From positions 124,001 to 188,000 of the forward strand of contig NZ_BMSV01000010.1 of the NCBI RefSeq assembly GCF_014649335.1: 64,000 bases of DNA, written 5' to 3'. The stretch comes from Streptomyces roseolilacinus (GTDB lineage: Bacteria; Actinomycetota; Actinomycetes; Streptomycetales; Streptomycetaceae). Shown piece after piece: positions 16,506 through 25,532 of this stretch; position 1 is the first letter of the stretch, and every line of letters starts with the position of its first letter. The position numbers and the translations under genes were made by a program. Below the pieces are notes generated by a model. That model was not told where the DNA came from. It saw only the letters and a list, made by a program, of their open reading frames with translations, and made no database searches.

Positions 16506-18116
16506 TCAGGGCTTCTCGGCCAGCACGTCCTCGACCCGGCCGCGGATCTCGTCCGTGGCCAGACCGCGGATCGTCAGGGTCGTACGACGGCGCAGCACGT
16601 CGTCCGCCGTCTCGGCCCACTCGTGGTCGCGCGCGTAGGCGACCTGCGCCCAGATCTCCGGGGCGTCCGGGTGTATGCGCTCGGCCAGCGCCGGGTTCTC
16701 GTACGCCATGCGCGCGATGTCGAACGCCAGCGAGCCGTAGTGCGTCGCCAGGTGGCGGGCGGTGTCGGCGGCCATGCGCGGGCCGGGCGTCCCGCCGTCG
16801 ACGAGCAGCCGGTGCGCGACCGCGTTCGGGTTGGCGATGCCGGGCAGCGGGAGCTTCTTGGGCAGGCGGGCGATCGGCTCCATGTCGTCGGCGAGCGGCC
16901 GCCCGGGCAGCGCGGCCAGCTTGTTCATGACCGTGCGGCCGATGTGGCGGAACGTCGTCCACTTGCCGCCGGCGACCGAGAGCATCCCGCCGCGGCCCTC
17001 GGTGACGACCGTCTCGCGCTTGGCCTTCGAGGTGTCGCCGGGGCCGCCGGGCAGCACCCGCAGACCGGCGAACGCGTAGGTGATCAGGTCGCGGTCCAGC
17101 TGCTGGTCGCGGATGGAGAAGGCGGCCTCGTCCAGGATCTGGGCGGTGTCCTTCTCGGTGACCGCGACGTCCGCCGGGTCGCCCTCGTACTCCTCGTCGG
17201 TGGTGCCGAGGAGCAGCATGTCCTCCCAGGGGAGGGCGAAGGTGATGCGGTACTTGTCGATCGGCGTGGCGAGCGCGGCCTTCCACGGCGAGGTCCGCTT
17301 CAGGACGAGGTGCGCGCCCTTCGACAGGCGGATGGACGGGGCCGCGTTCGGGTCCTCCATCCGGCGCAGGTGGTCGACCCACGGGCCGGTCGCGTTGAGC
17401 ACGAGCCGGGCGTCGACGCCGAACTCGCTGCCGTCGAGCCGGTCGACCAGGTCGGCGCCGGTGACGCGGCCCTGGGTGAACCGCAGGCCGGTGACGGCGG
17501 CGTGGTTGAGGACGGTGGCGCCCGCCTCGACGGCCGCGCGGACCGTCATGAGCGCCATCCGGGCGTCGTTCATCTGGTCGTCGCCGTAGACCGCGACGGC
17601 CTTCAGGCCGTCGGTGCGCAGCTCCGGCACGTCCTGCGCGGCCTTCGCGGGGCTGAGCAGGTGGCCGACGCCGTCGCCGAACGCGGAGAGCGCCGAGTAC
17701 GCGAAGACGCCCGCGCCGAGCTTCGCCGCGCCGTGCGGCCCGCCCTTGTACACCGGGAGGTAGAAGGTGAGCGGGTTCGCCAGGTGCGGGGCGACCTGCC
17801 GGGAGACCGCACGGCGCTCGAAGTGGTTCTCCGCGACCAGCTTCACCGCACCGGTCTGCAGGTAGCGCAGACCGCCGTGGAGCAGCTTGGAGGAGGCGGA
17901 GGAGGTGGCGCCGGCGAAGTCGCCGGCGTCCACCAGGGCCACCCGCAGCCCGGACTGGGCGGCGTGCCAGGCGGTGGAGATCCCGAGGATGCCGCCGCCG
18001 ACGACCAGGAGGTCGTAGGTCGCCTTGGACAGCAGCTCCCGGGTCTCGGCGCGGCTCGGCAGGGAACCGGCAGCCGGATGCGTCCCGAGGGCGGGGACGC
18101 TCTGCAGGGTGGTCAT
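16506..18116 (-). CDS. glpD: glycerol-3-phosphate dehydrogenase/oxidase
   Basis: This FAD enzyme oxidises sn-glycerol 3-phosphate to dihydroxyacetone phosphate at the membrane. The 536-residue protein has the dinucleotide-binding motif YDLLVVGGGILGISTAW near residues 34-50, FAGATSSASSKLLHGGLRYL, the substrate-contacting LLLGTTDEEYEGDP and SVAGGKWTTFRHIG. The C-terminal domain (about 400-536) is the usual alpha-helical cap. It is the last gene of the glpF-glpK-glpD operon, 6 bp after glpK. The operon corresponds to gylX of the S. coelicolor gylCABX cluster. Confidence 0.95.
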   Translation of the reverse strand: MTTLQSVPALGTHPAAGSLPSRAETRELLSKATYDLLVVGGGILGISTAWHAAQSGLRVALVDAGDFAGATSSASSKLLHGGLRYLQTGAVKLVAENHFERRAVSRQVAPHLANPLTFYLPVYKGGPHGAAKLGAGVFAYSALSAFGDGVGHLLSPAKAAQDVPELRTDGLKAVAVYGDDQMNDARMALMTVRAAVEAGATVLNHAAVTGLRFTQGRVTGADLVDRLDGSEFGVDARLVLNATGPWVDHLRRMEDPNAAPSIRLSKGAHLVLKRTSPWKAALATPIDKYRITFALPWEDMLLLGTTDEEYEGDPADVAVTEKDTAQILDEAAFSIRDQQLDRDLITYAFAGLRVLPGGPGDTSKAKRETVVTEGRGGMLSVAGGKWTTFRHIGRTVMNKLAALPGRPLADDMEPIARLPKKLPLPGIANPNAVAHRLLVDGGTPGPRMAADTARHLATHYGSLAFDIARMAYENPALAERIHPDAPEIWAQVAYARDHEWAETADDVLRRRTTLTIRGLATDEIRGRVEDVLAEKP

Positions 18117-18122
18117 GTCGAT

Positions 18123-19655
18123 TTACTCCTCGTCCTCGATCCAGCCCATGGTCCGCTCGACGGCCTTGAGCCAGTTCTTGTACTCGCGGTCGCGGGTCTC
18201 CGCGTCCATGCGGGGGGTCCACTCGGCGGCGCGCCGCCAGTTGGACCGCAGCGCGTCGGTGTCCGGCCAGAAGCCGACGGCCAGGCCGGCGGCGTAGGCC
18301 GCGCCGAGGCAGGTCGTCTCGGCGACCATCGGGCGCACGACGGGTGCGTCCAGGACGTCCGAGAGGGTCTGCATCAGCAGGTTGTTGGAGGTCATGCCGC
18401 CGTCGACCTTCAGCGCGGACAGCTCCACGCCGGAGTCCTTGGTCATGGCGTCGGTGATCTCACGGGTCTGCCACGCGGTGGCCTCCAGCACGGCGCGGGC
18501 GATGTGCGCCTTGGTGACGTACCGGGTCAGGCCGGCGATCACCCCGCGGGCGTCGGAGCGCCAGTACGGGGCGAACAGCCCGGAGAAGGCCGGCACGAAG
18601 TACGCGCCGCCGTTGTCCTCGACGGTCAGGGCCAGGGTCTCGATCTCGGCCGCGGTGCTGACCAGGCCCATCTGGTCGCGCATCCACTGGACGAGCGAGC
18701 CGGTGACGGCGATGGAGCCCTCCAGGGCGTAGACCGGCTTGTCGTCGCCGATCCGGTAGCCGACGGTCGTGAGCAGCCCGCTGTACGAGTTGATCACCTT
18801 GTCGCCGGTGTTCATCAGCATGAAGGTGCCGGTGCCGTACGTCGACTTGGCCTCGCCCTCCGCGAAGCAGGTCTGGCCGAACAGGGCCGCCTGCTGGTCG
18901 CCGAGCGCGGAGGCGACGGGGATGCCGTCCAGGACGCCGCCCTTGACGTGCCCGTACACCTCGGCGGAGGAGCGGATCTCCGGGAGGACCGCGGCGGGCA
19001 CCTCCATGGACTGCAGGATCTTGTCGTCCCACTCCATCGTGTGGAGGTTCATCAGCATGGTGCGGGAGGCGTTGGTGACGTCGGTGACGTGCCGGCCGCC
19101 GTCCGTGCCGCCGGTCAGGTTCCAGATGACCCAGGAGTCCATGGTGCCGAAGAGGATCTCGCCGCGCTCGGCGCGCTCGCGCAGGCCCTCGACGTTGTCG
19201 AGCAGCCAGCGGACCTTCGGGCCGGCGAAGTAGGAGGCCAGCGGGAGGCCGGTCTCGCGGCGGAAGCGGTCCTGCCCGACGTTCCGGCCGAGCTCCCTGC
19301 ACAGGGCGTCGGTGCGGGTGTCCTGCCAGACGATCGCGTTGTGGACCGGCTCACCGGTGTTCCTGTCCCACAGCAGCGTGGTCTCGCGCTGGTTGGTGAT
19401 GCCGATGGCCTTGACGTCGGCGGCGGTGATGCCGGCCTTCTCGATGGCGCCGGCGACGACTTCCTGGACGTTCGCCCAGATCTCGGCGGCGTCGTGCTCG
19501 ACCCAGCCGGGCTTCGGGAAGATCTGCTCGTGCTCCTTCTGGTCGACGGAGACGATGCGCCCGTCGCGGTCGAAGACGATGCAGCGGCTGGAGGTGGTGC
19601 CCTGGTCGATGGCGGCGATGAAGGGGCCGGCGCCGTGGGAGGTCGTGGCGGTCAT
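18123..19655 (-). CDS. glpK: glycerol kinase
   Basis: Glycerol kinase converts glycerol and ATP to sn-glycerol 3-phosphate. The 510-residue FGGY-family kinase shows the N-terminal phosphate-1 motif AIDQGTTSSRCIVFD, the substrate motif NQRETTLLW, YGTGTFMLMNTG, and the C-terminal ATP-binding signature KVDGGMTSNNLLMQTL. ATG 19655 with GAGGAG upstream is taken as the start; a longer in-frame ORF to 19745 would run into the end of glpF. It lies 46 bp after glpF and 6 bp before glpD in one transcription unit controlled by GylR. Confidence 0.96.
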   Translation of the reverse strand: MTATTSHGAGPFIAAIDQGTTSSRCIVFDRDGRIVSVDQKEHEQIFPKPGWVEHDAAEIWANVQEVVAGAIEKAGITAADVKAIGITNQRETTLLWDRNTGEPVHNAIVWQDTRTDALCRELGRNVGQDRFRRETGLPLASYFAGPKVRWLLDNVEGLRERAERGEILFGTMDSWVIWNLTGGTDGGRHVTDVTNASRTMLMNLHTMEWDDKILQSMEVPAAVLPEIRSSAEVYGHVKGGVLDGIPVASALGDQQAALFGQTCFAEGEAKSTYGTGTFMLMNTGDKVINSYSGLLTTVGYRIGDDKPVYALEGSIAVTGSLVQWMRDQMGLVSTAAEIETLALTVEDNGGAYFVPAFSGLFAPYWRSDARGVIAGLTRYVTKAHIARAVLEATAWQTREITDAMTKDSGVELSALKVDGGMTSNNLLMQTLSDVLDAPVVRPMVAETTCLGAAYAAGLAVGFWPDTDALRSNWRRAAEWTPRMDAETRDREYKNWLKAVERTMGWIEDEE

Positions 19656-19701
19656 GGGGGTGTGCTCCTCGAAGTCGGTGGACGGATCGGGTCGGCTGGG
19701 C

Positions 19702-20460
19702 TCAGGCGAACGCGAGGGAGTAGATACCCGCGGCCGCCGCGGCACCGATCAGCGGGCCCACGACGGGGATCCAGGCGTACCCCCAGTCGGAGCCGCCCTT
19801 GTTCGGCAGGGGCAGCAGGGCGTGCACGATGCGGGGGCCGAGGTCACGCGCCGGGTTGATGGCGTAACCGGTCGGGCCGCCGAGGGACAGGCCGATACCG
19901 ACGACGACGAAGGCGACGATCAGGCCGCCGAGGACGTTCAGGCCCTTGCCGTCCTCGTTGAGGCCCTGGGTGAGCACGGCCAGGACGAGCACGAGGGTGC
20001 CGAGGGCCTCCGTGGCGAGGTTCTGCCAGACGTTGCGGATCTCGGGACCGGTGGAGAAGACGCCGAGCACCGGGCCGGGGCCCTCGACGGCGGGCTTCGA
20101 GGCGGCCTCCGGGTCGGTCAGGTGGGCCTGGAACTGGCCGTAGTAGGCCACCCAGACCAGAGCCGCACCGATCATGGCGCCGAGGAACTGGCCGGCGAGG
20201 TAGAAGGGGACGTCGCCCCACTCCCCGTCCTTGAGGGCGATGCCGAAGGTCACCGCCGGGTTCAGGTGGGCGCCGGAGAGGGAACCGGTCATGTAGACGG
20301 CGGTCATGACCGCGAAGCCCCACCCGAGGGTGATGGCCAGCCAGCCGGCGTTCTGCGCCTTCGAGCGCTTGAGCACGACGGCGGCGACGACGCCTCCGCC
20401 GAGGAGGATGAGTACGGCGGTACCGATGGTCTCGCCGATGAAGATGTCGGAGCTGGACAC
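19702..20460 (-). CDS. glpF: glycerol uptake facilitator (aquaglyceroporin)
   Basis: The 252-residue member of the MIP channel family has six membrane helices and two half-helices carrying the NPA motifs: HLNPAVTFG in the first half and YAINPARDLGPR in the second. The Asp after the second NPAR is the glycerol-channel hallmark. The start is GTG 20460, with AAAGGAG 7 nt upstream; longer ORFs upstream would include the GylR operator. It is the first gene of the glycerol operon. Confidence 0.95.
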   Translation of the reverse strand: MSSSDIFIGETIGTAVLILLGGGVVAAVVLKRSKAQNAGWLAITLGWGFAVMTAVYMTGSLSGAHLNPAVTFGIALKDGEWGDVPFYLAGQFLGAMIGAALVWVAYYGQFQAHLTDPEAASKPAVEGPGPVLGVFSTGPEIRNVWQNLATEALGTLVLVLAVLTQGLNEDGKGLNVLGGLIVAFVVVGIGLSLGGPTGYAINPARDLGPRIVHALLPLPNKGGSDWGYAWIPVVGPLIGAAAAAGIYSLAFA

Positions 20461-20866
20461 CCGCGACTCCTTTGTCCTTCGTCCAGGGGAAAGGCGAACC
20501 CCGGGTCCCTCCGGTGGTCCGTGCCCTCGGGGTGAGGGCGGTGCCGGCCTCCTGGCGTTGTCACACTCTAGCGCGTGATTCCGGTAAGTGTTCGACAATG
20601 CCGACCGATGGACGGCAGTTTTGCCCCCGGGTTAACAGCGAGTCAAGGCTTCGCACCCCAGAAACCCGATCGTTACCGTGCCCGCGGTGCGCGGGCCCCC
20701 GGACGCGGGCGCCCCGGCCCGGCGGGGCGCGGGCGAGGGGCGGCGGAGGGGAGGGCGGCGCCGGCAGGCGCGCGGCGGGCCCCGGGGCGCCGGTACGGCG
20801 CGGTACGGGGACGCGGGGCGGTACGAGGGCGGGCGGGGCCCGGGAGCGCGGGGCGGGGGCCCGGCG
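20461..20866. other. glpF-gylR intergenic region
   Basis: The 406 bp without a gene. It holds the glpF leader, the glycerol-operon promoter and operator (20565-20606), and a small hairpin downstream of gylR (20680-20696). From about 20700 to 20866 is a purine/GC-rich low-complexity tract with no coding signal that I can support. Confidence 0.6.
20565..20606 (-). promoter_or_regulatory. glycerol operon promoter with GylR operator
   Basis: On the minus strand, TAGAGT (20565-20570) makes a -10. The box GGTC-GGCATTGTC-GAAC (20590-20606) overlaps the -35 position. The core GCATTGTCGAAC is identical to that upstream of gylR, so GylR probably represses both; glycerol or glycerol 3-phosphate would be the inducer by analogy with S. 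coelicolor. Confidence 0.65.
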
Positions 20867-21631
20867 TCAGAAGCGTCCGGCGCCCAGGTCGCGCGAGACG
20901 GCGCGCGCGCACTCGCGTACGGCGGCCACCAGCTCGGAGCGCAGCTCGCCCCGCTCGCAGACCCGCTCGACGGCCCCGGTGATGGCCACCGCCCCCACCG
21001 GCATCCGCCGCCGGTCGTGGATGGGCGCCGCCACCGACGCGACGCCCTCCCAGGTCTCCTCCACGTCCGCGGCCCAGCCGCGCGCCCGCGTCAGGTCCAG
21101 CAGCTCCTCGAAGTCGTCCAGCGACGTGACCGTGCGGGGCGTGAACGCCTTGCGCTCCACCTCCACGGCCTCGCTGTGCGCCACCGGGTCGTACGCCGAG
21201 AGCACCTTCCCCAGCGCCGTGGAGTGCAGCGGCTGCATCGCGCCGACCTCCAGGACCTGGCGGCTGTCGTCCGGGCGGAAGACGTGGTGGATGACGAGCA
21301 CCCCGTGCTGGTGCAGGACCCCCAGGTGCACGCTCTCGCCGCTCGACCTGGCCAGGTCGTCCGTCCACACCAGCGCCCGCGCCCGCAGCTCGTGCACGTC
21401 CAGGTAGCTGTTGCCGAGCCGCAGCAGCTCCGCCCCCAGCTGGTACCGGCCCGACGCGGGGTCCTGCTCGACGAACCCCTCCGCCTGCAGCGTGCGCAGG
21501 ATGCCGTGCGCGGTGCCCTTCGCCAGGCCGAGCGACGACGCGATGTCGGAGAGACCCAGCCGGCGCTCTCCGCCCGCGAGCAACCGCAGCATCGCCGCCG
21601 CCCGCTCAAGCGACTGGATGTTCTTCGCCAT
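20867..21631 (-). CDS. gylR: IclR family glycerol operon regulator GylR
   Basis: The 254-residue IclR-type repressor has an N-terminal winged helix-turn-helix (about 5-70, LGLSDIASSLGLAKGTAHGILRTLQAEGFV) and a C-terminal effector domain (about 80-250). The latter contains the family segment ALGKVLSAY and VGAVAITGAVERV. Length and position immediately upstream of glpFKD match S. coelicolor GylR, the repressor of the gyl operon. The start is ATG 21631, with GAAGGAG upstream. A palindromic operator (21657-21673) lies just before it, implying autoregulation. Confidence 0.93.
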   Translation of the reverse strand: MAKNIQSLERAAAMLRLLAGGERRLGLSDIASSLGLAKGTAHGILRTLQAEGFVEQDPASGRYQLGAELLRLGNSYLDVHELRARALVWTDDLARSSGESVHLGVLHQHGVLVIHHVFRPDDSRQVLEVGAMQPLHSTALGKVLSAYDPVAHSEAVEVERKAFTPRTVTSLDDFEELLDLTRARGWAADVEETWEGVASVAAPIHDRRRMPVGAVAITGAVERVCERGELRSELVAAVRECARAVSRDLGAGRF

Positions 21632-21656
21632 CCCCGGCCTGCTCCTTCACTCTGCG

Positions 21657-21673
21657 GTTCGACAATGCTGAAC
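21657..21673 (-). promoter_or_regulatory. GylR operator in front of gylR
   Basis: The 17-bp site (forward strand gttcgacaatgctgaac) is symmetric at its ends, GTTC-N9-GAAC. It shares the 12-bp core GCATTGTCGAAC (minus strand) with the site upstream of glpF. Confidence 0.65.
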
Positions 21674-21806
21674 AGTATCGGTCGTTGCCGACCTCCGGCC
21701 ACATTGCGGAACTCCGTACGGGCCACGTGGCCGGACTTCGCCCCCGCCAAGCATGCCGTCCGTCACGTGGGACGACGTGTCCGCCCCGGAGGATGGCGGT
21801 TACGCT

Positions 21807-21850
21807 GACGGCGTGCGCCTCCCGCCGGAGACGCAAAGCCGACAGCCGTC
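21807..21850 (+). promoter_or_regulatory. structured 5' leader of metH
   Basis: An outer stem GACGGC (21807-21812) / GCCGTC (21845-21850) encloses a hairpin (21815-21822 with 21827-21834, one mismatch, loop CGCC). The unpaired strand ACGCAAAGCC spans part of 21831-21840. The element ends 20 nt before the ATG, next to the ribosome-binding site. I could not match it to a known riboswitch class. Confidence 0.4.
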
Positions 21851-21870
21851 GCACCCCAGGGAGCACCTCC

Positions 21871-24800
21871 ATGGCCTCGTTGCCGACCCCTTCCCCCGCG
21901 TCCGCCGACAGCGGCGCCCGAGCAGCCGCCCTCCGCGACGCACTCGCCACGCGGGTGGTCGTCGCCGACGGGGCCATGGGCACGATGCTCCAGGCGCAGG
22001 ACCCCACCCTCGACGACTTCGAGAACCTCGAAGGCTGCAACGAGGTCCTCAACCTCACCCGGCCCGACATCGTCCGGTCGGTCCACGACGCCTACTTCGC
22101 CGTCGGCGTCGACTGCGTCGAGACGAACACCTTCGGCGCCAACTTCTCCGCGCTCGCCGAGTACGACATCGCCCACCGCGTCCACGAGCTTTCCGAGGCC
22201 GGGGCCCGCATCGCCCGCGAGGTCGCCGACGAGTACGGTGCCGACGGCCGGCAGCGCTGGGTCCTCGGCTCCATGGGCCCCGGCACCAAGCTGCCCACCC
22301 TCGGCCACGCCCCGTACACCGTCCTGCGCGACGCCTACCAGAGCAGCGCCGAGGGCCTGATCACCGGCGGCGCCGACGCCCTCCTCGTCGAGACCACCCA
22401 GGACCTCCTCCAGACCAAGGCCGCCGTCCTCGGCGCCCGCCGCGGCCTGGAGGCCCTCGGCGCCGACGTGCCGCTCATCGTCTCCGTCACCGTCGAGACC
22501 ACCGGCACCATGCTCCTGGGCTCCGAGATCGGCGCCGCGCTCACCGCGCTCGAACCGCTCGGCATCGACATGATCGGGCTGAACTGCGCCACCGGCCCCG
22601 CCGAGATGAGCGAGCACCTGCGCTACCTCGCCCGCCACTCCCGCATCCCCCTGTCCTGCATGCCCAACGCCGGCCTCCCCGTCCTCGGCAAGGACGGCGC
22701 CCACTACCCGCTCACCGCCCCCGAGCTCGCCGACGCCCAGGAGACCTTCGTCCGCGAGTACGGGCTGTCGCTCGTCGGCGGCTGCTGCGGCACCACCCCC
22801 GAGCACCTGCGCCAGGTCGTGGAGCGCGTACGGGACCTCGCCCCCGCGCCCCGCGACCCGCGCCCCGAGCCGGGCGCCGCGTCCCTGTACCAGACCGTGC
22901 CGTTCCGGCAGGACACCTCGTACCTCGCGATCGGCGAGAGGACCAACGCCAACGGCTCCAAGAAGTTCCGCGAGGCCATGCTCGAAGGCCGCTGGGACGA
23001 CTGCGTCGAGATGGCCCGCGACCAGATCCGCGAGGGCGCCCACATGCTCGACCTGTGCGTCGACTACGTGGGCCGCGACGGCGTCGCCGACATGGAGGAG
23101 CTCGCCGGCCGCTTCGCCACCGCCTCCACCCTGCCCGTCGTGCTGGACTCCACCGAGGTCGAGGTGCTGCGCGCCGGCCTGGAGAAGCTCGGCGGCCGCG
23201 CCGTCATCAACTCCGTCAACTACGAGGACGGTGACGGCCCCGAGTCCCGCTTCGCCAAGGTCACCGCCCTCGCCCGGGAGCACGGCGCCGCGCTGATCGC
23301 CCTCACCATCGACGAGGAGGGCCAGGCCCGCACCGCCGAGAAGAAAGTCGAGGTCGCCGAGCGGCTGATCGCCGACCTCACCGGCAACTGGGGCATCCGC
23401 GAGGAGGACATCCTCGTCGACTGCCTCACCTTCACCATCTGCACCGGCCAGGAGGAGTCCCGCGGGGACGGCGTCGCCACCATCGAGGCCATCCGCGAAC
23501 TCAAGCGCCGCCACCCCGCCGTGCAGACCACCCTCGGCCTGTCCAACATCTCCTTCGGCCTCAACCCGGCCGCCCGCATCCTGCTCAACTCCGTCTTCCT
23601 CGACGAGTGCGTCAAGGCCGGCCTCGACTCCGCGATCGTCCACGCCTCCAAGATCCTCCCCATCGCCCGCTTCGACGAGGAGCAGGTCACCACCGCCCTC
23701 GACCTGATCCACGACCGCCGCCGCGAGGGCTACGACCCGCTCCAGAGGCTGATGGAGCTGTTCGAGGGCGCCACCGCCAAGTCCCTCAAGGCCGGCAAGG
23801 CGGAGGAGCTCGCCGCCCTCCCGCTGGAGGAGCGCCTCAAGCGCCGCATCATCGACGGCGAGAAGAACGGGCTCGAGGCCGACCTCGACGAGGCCCTGCG
23901 CACCCGCAAGGCCCTCGACATCGTCAACGACACGCTCCTGGACGGCATGAAGGTCGTCGGCGAGCTGTTCGGCTCCGGCCGGATGCAGCTGCCCTTCGTC
24001 CTCCAGTCGGCCGAGGTCATGAAGACGGCCGTCGCCCACCTCGAACCGCACATGGAGAAGACGGACGACGAGGGCAAGGGCACCATCGTCCTCGCCACCG
24101 TCCGCGGCGACGTCCACGACATCGGCAAGAACCTCGTCGACATCATCCTGACCAACAACGGCTACAACGTCGTCAACCTCGGCATCAAGCAGCCCGTCTC
24201 CGCGATCCTCGAGGCCGCCGAGGAGCACAAGGCCGACGTCATCGGCATGTCCGGCCTCCTCGTCAAGTCGACCGTGATCATGAAGGAGAACCTGGAGGAG
24301 CTCAACCAGCGCGACCTCGCGGCCCGGTACCCCGTCATCCTCGGCGGCGCCGCCCTCACCCGCGCCTACGTCGAGCAGGACCTCCACGAGATCTACCAGG
24401 GCGAAGTCCGCTACGCCCGCGACGCCTTCGAGGGCCTGCGCCTCATGGACGCCCTCATCGCGGTCAAGCGGGGCGTCCCCGGCGCCGCGCTCCCCGAACT
24501 CCGGCAGCGCCGCGTCCGCGCCGCCGCCGTCGAGGAGCGCGAGCCCGAGGCCGGCGCCCGCTCCGACGTGGCCACCGACAACCCCGTACCCGAGCCGCCC
24601 TTCTGGGGCACCCGGGTCATCAAGGGCATCCAGCTCAAGGAGTACGCCGGCTGGCTCGACGAGGGCGCCCTGTTCAAGGGCCAGTGGGGCCTCAAGCAGA
24701 ACCGGACCGGCGAGGGGCCCTCGTACGAGGAGCTCGTCGAGACCGAGGGCCGCCCCCGGCTGCGCGGCTGGCTCGACCGCCTCCACACCCGCAACCTGCT

Positions 24801-25380
24801 CGAAGCGGCCGTCGTCTACGGCTACTTCCCCTGCGTCTCCAAGGGCGACGACCTCATCATCCTCGACGAGGCCGGCAACGAGCGCACCCGCTTCACCTTC
24901 CCCCGCCAGCGCCGCGGCCGCCGCCTCTGCCTGGCCGACTTCTTCCGGCCCGAGGAGTCCGGCGAGACCGACGTCGTCGGCCTGCAGGTCGTCACCGTCG
25001 GCTCCCGCATCGGCGAGGCCACCGCCGAGCTGTTCGCCTCCGACGCCTACCGCGACTACCTGGAGCTGCACGGCCTGTCCGTCCAGCTCGCCGAGGCCCT
25101 CGCCGAGTACTGGCACGCCCGCGTCCGGGCCGAGCTCGGCTTCGCCGGCGAGGACCCCGCCGACGTCGAGGACATGTTCGCGCTCAAGTACCGCGGCGCG
25201 CGCTTCTCCCTCGGCTACGGCGCCTGCCCCGACCTGGAGGACCGCGCCAAGATCGCGGACCTGCTGGAGCCCGGACGGATCGGCGTCCACCTCTCCGAGG
25301 AGTTCCAGCTCCACCCCGAGCAGTCCACCGACGCCATCGTCCTCCACCACCCGGAGGCGAAGTACTTCAACGCCCGCTGA
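21871..25380 (+). CDS. metH: cobalamin-dependent methionine synthase
   Basis: MetH transfers the methyl group of 5-methyltetrahydrofolate to homocysteine via methylcobalamin. The 1169-residue protein is full length and has all four modules. First is the homocysteine domain (about 25-340; VETNTFGANF and the zinc cysteines in VGGCCGTTPEH). Next is the pterin domain (about 360-620; AIGERTNANGSKKFRE). Then comes the B12-binding module (about 660-880), with the cobalt-ligand His near residue 749 in GDVHDIGKN. Last is the AdoMet reactivation domain (about 910-1169; YRGARFSLGYGACPDLEDR). The start is ATG 21871 with AGGGAG upstream. A folded leader precedes it. Confidence 0.96.
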   Translation: MASLPTPSPASADSGARAAALRDALATRVVVADGAMGTMLQAQDPTLDDFENLEGCNEVLNLTRPDIVRSVHDAYFAVGVDCVETNTFGANFSALAEYDIAHRVHELSEAGARIAREVADEYGADGRQRWVLGSMGPGTKLPTLGHAPYTVLRDAYQSSAEGLITGGADALLVETTQDLLQTKAAVLGARRGLEALGADVPLIVSVTVETTGTMLLGSEIGAALTALEPLGIDMIGLNCATGPAEMSEHLRYLARHSRIPLSCMPNAGLPVLGKDGAHYPLTAPELADAQETFVREYGLSLVGGCCGTTPEHLRQVVERVRDLAPAPRDPRPEPGAASLYQTVPFRQDTSYLAIGERTNANGSKKFREAMLEGRWDDCVEMARDQIREGAHMLDLCVDYVGRDGVADMEELAGRFATASTLPVVLDSTEVEVLRAGLEKLGGRAVINSVNYEDGDGPESRFAKVTALAREHGAALIALTIDEEGQARTAEKKVEVAERLIADLTGNWGIREEDILVDCLTFTICTGQEESRGDGVATIEAIRELKRRHPAVQTTLGLSNISFGLNPAARILLNSVFLDECVKAGLDSAIVHASKILPIARFDEEQVTTALDLIHDRRREGYDPLQRLMELFEGATAKSLKAGKAEELAALPLEERLKRRIIDGEKNGLEADLDEALRTRKALDIVNDTLLDGMKVVGELFGSGRMQLPFVLQSAEVMKTAVAHLEPHMEKTDDEGKGTIVLATVRGDVHDIGKNLVDIILTNNGYNVVNLGIKQPVSAILEAAEEHKADVIGMSGLLVKSTVIMKENLEELNQRDLAARYPVILGGAALTRAYVEQDLHEIYQGEVRYARDAFEGLRLMDALIAVKRGVPGAALPELRQRRVRAAAVEEREPEAGARSDVATDNPVPEPPFWGTRVIKGIQLKEYAGWLDEGALFKGQWGLKQNRTGEGPSYEELVETEGRPRLRGWLDRLHTRNLLEAAVVYGYFPCVSKGDDLIILDEAGNERTRFTFPRQRRGRRLCLADFFRPEESGETDVVGLQVVTVGSRIGEATAELFASDAYRDYLELHGLSVQLAEALAEYWHARVRAELGFAGEDPADVEDMFALKYRGARFSLGYGACPDLEDRAKIADLLEPGRIGVHLSEEFQLHPEQSTDAIVLHHPEAKYFNAR

Positions 25381-25432
25381 CCCGTCCGACGCGCCGTGCC
25401 CGCCGCGGGGTACGCGCCGGCGCGGAGCGTCG

Positions 25433-25506
25433 TACACTGGTCGGTCCCATGCAGGCCGGCCGCGTGCCTCCACCGGGAGTTCCCGGAGGGGGAGCGCGGC
25501 CGGCCT
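25433..25506 (+). promoter_or_regulatory. candidate promoter and long leader hairpin before the HAD gene
   Basis: A -10-like TACACT (25433-25438) is followed by a perfect 12-bp stem, AGGCCGGCCGCG (25453-25464) / CGCGGCCGGCCT (25495-25506). The 30-nt loop can itself fold (CCGGGA/TCCCGG). It could terminate metH transcripts, or act as an attenuator or RNA-stability element for the HAD gene. Confidence 0.45.
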
Positions 25507-25532
25507 TCTCGTCCCGTGGAGGTGTGTGCCGG

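Noticed and set aside
15744..19859. 1371-codon ORF on the plus strand over the glycerol operon
   Set aside because: It runs opposite the GntR, glpD, glpK and glpF genes, all with clear motifs. Its translation is low-complexity Val/Arg/Gly/His.
21775..21870. Cobalamin, SAM, SAH or c-di-GMP riboswitch before metH
   Set aside because: Only the ACGCAAAGCC string recalls a c-di-GMP-I half. The conserved cores of these classes (B12 box, SAM-IV, SAH) are absent and the region is too short.
21763..25473. 1236-codon ORF on the minus strand opposite metH
   Set aside because: It is an antiphase shadow of metH: Val/Gly/Glu/Leu-rich low complexity, no family motif, and the plus strand encodes a full four-module MetH.
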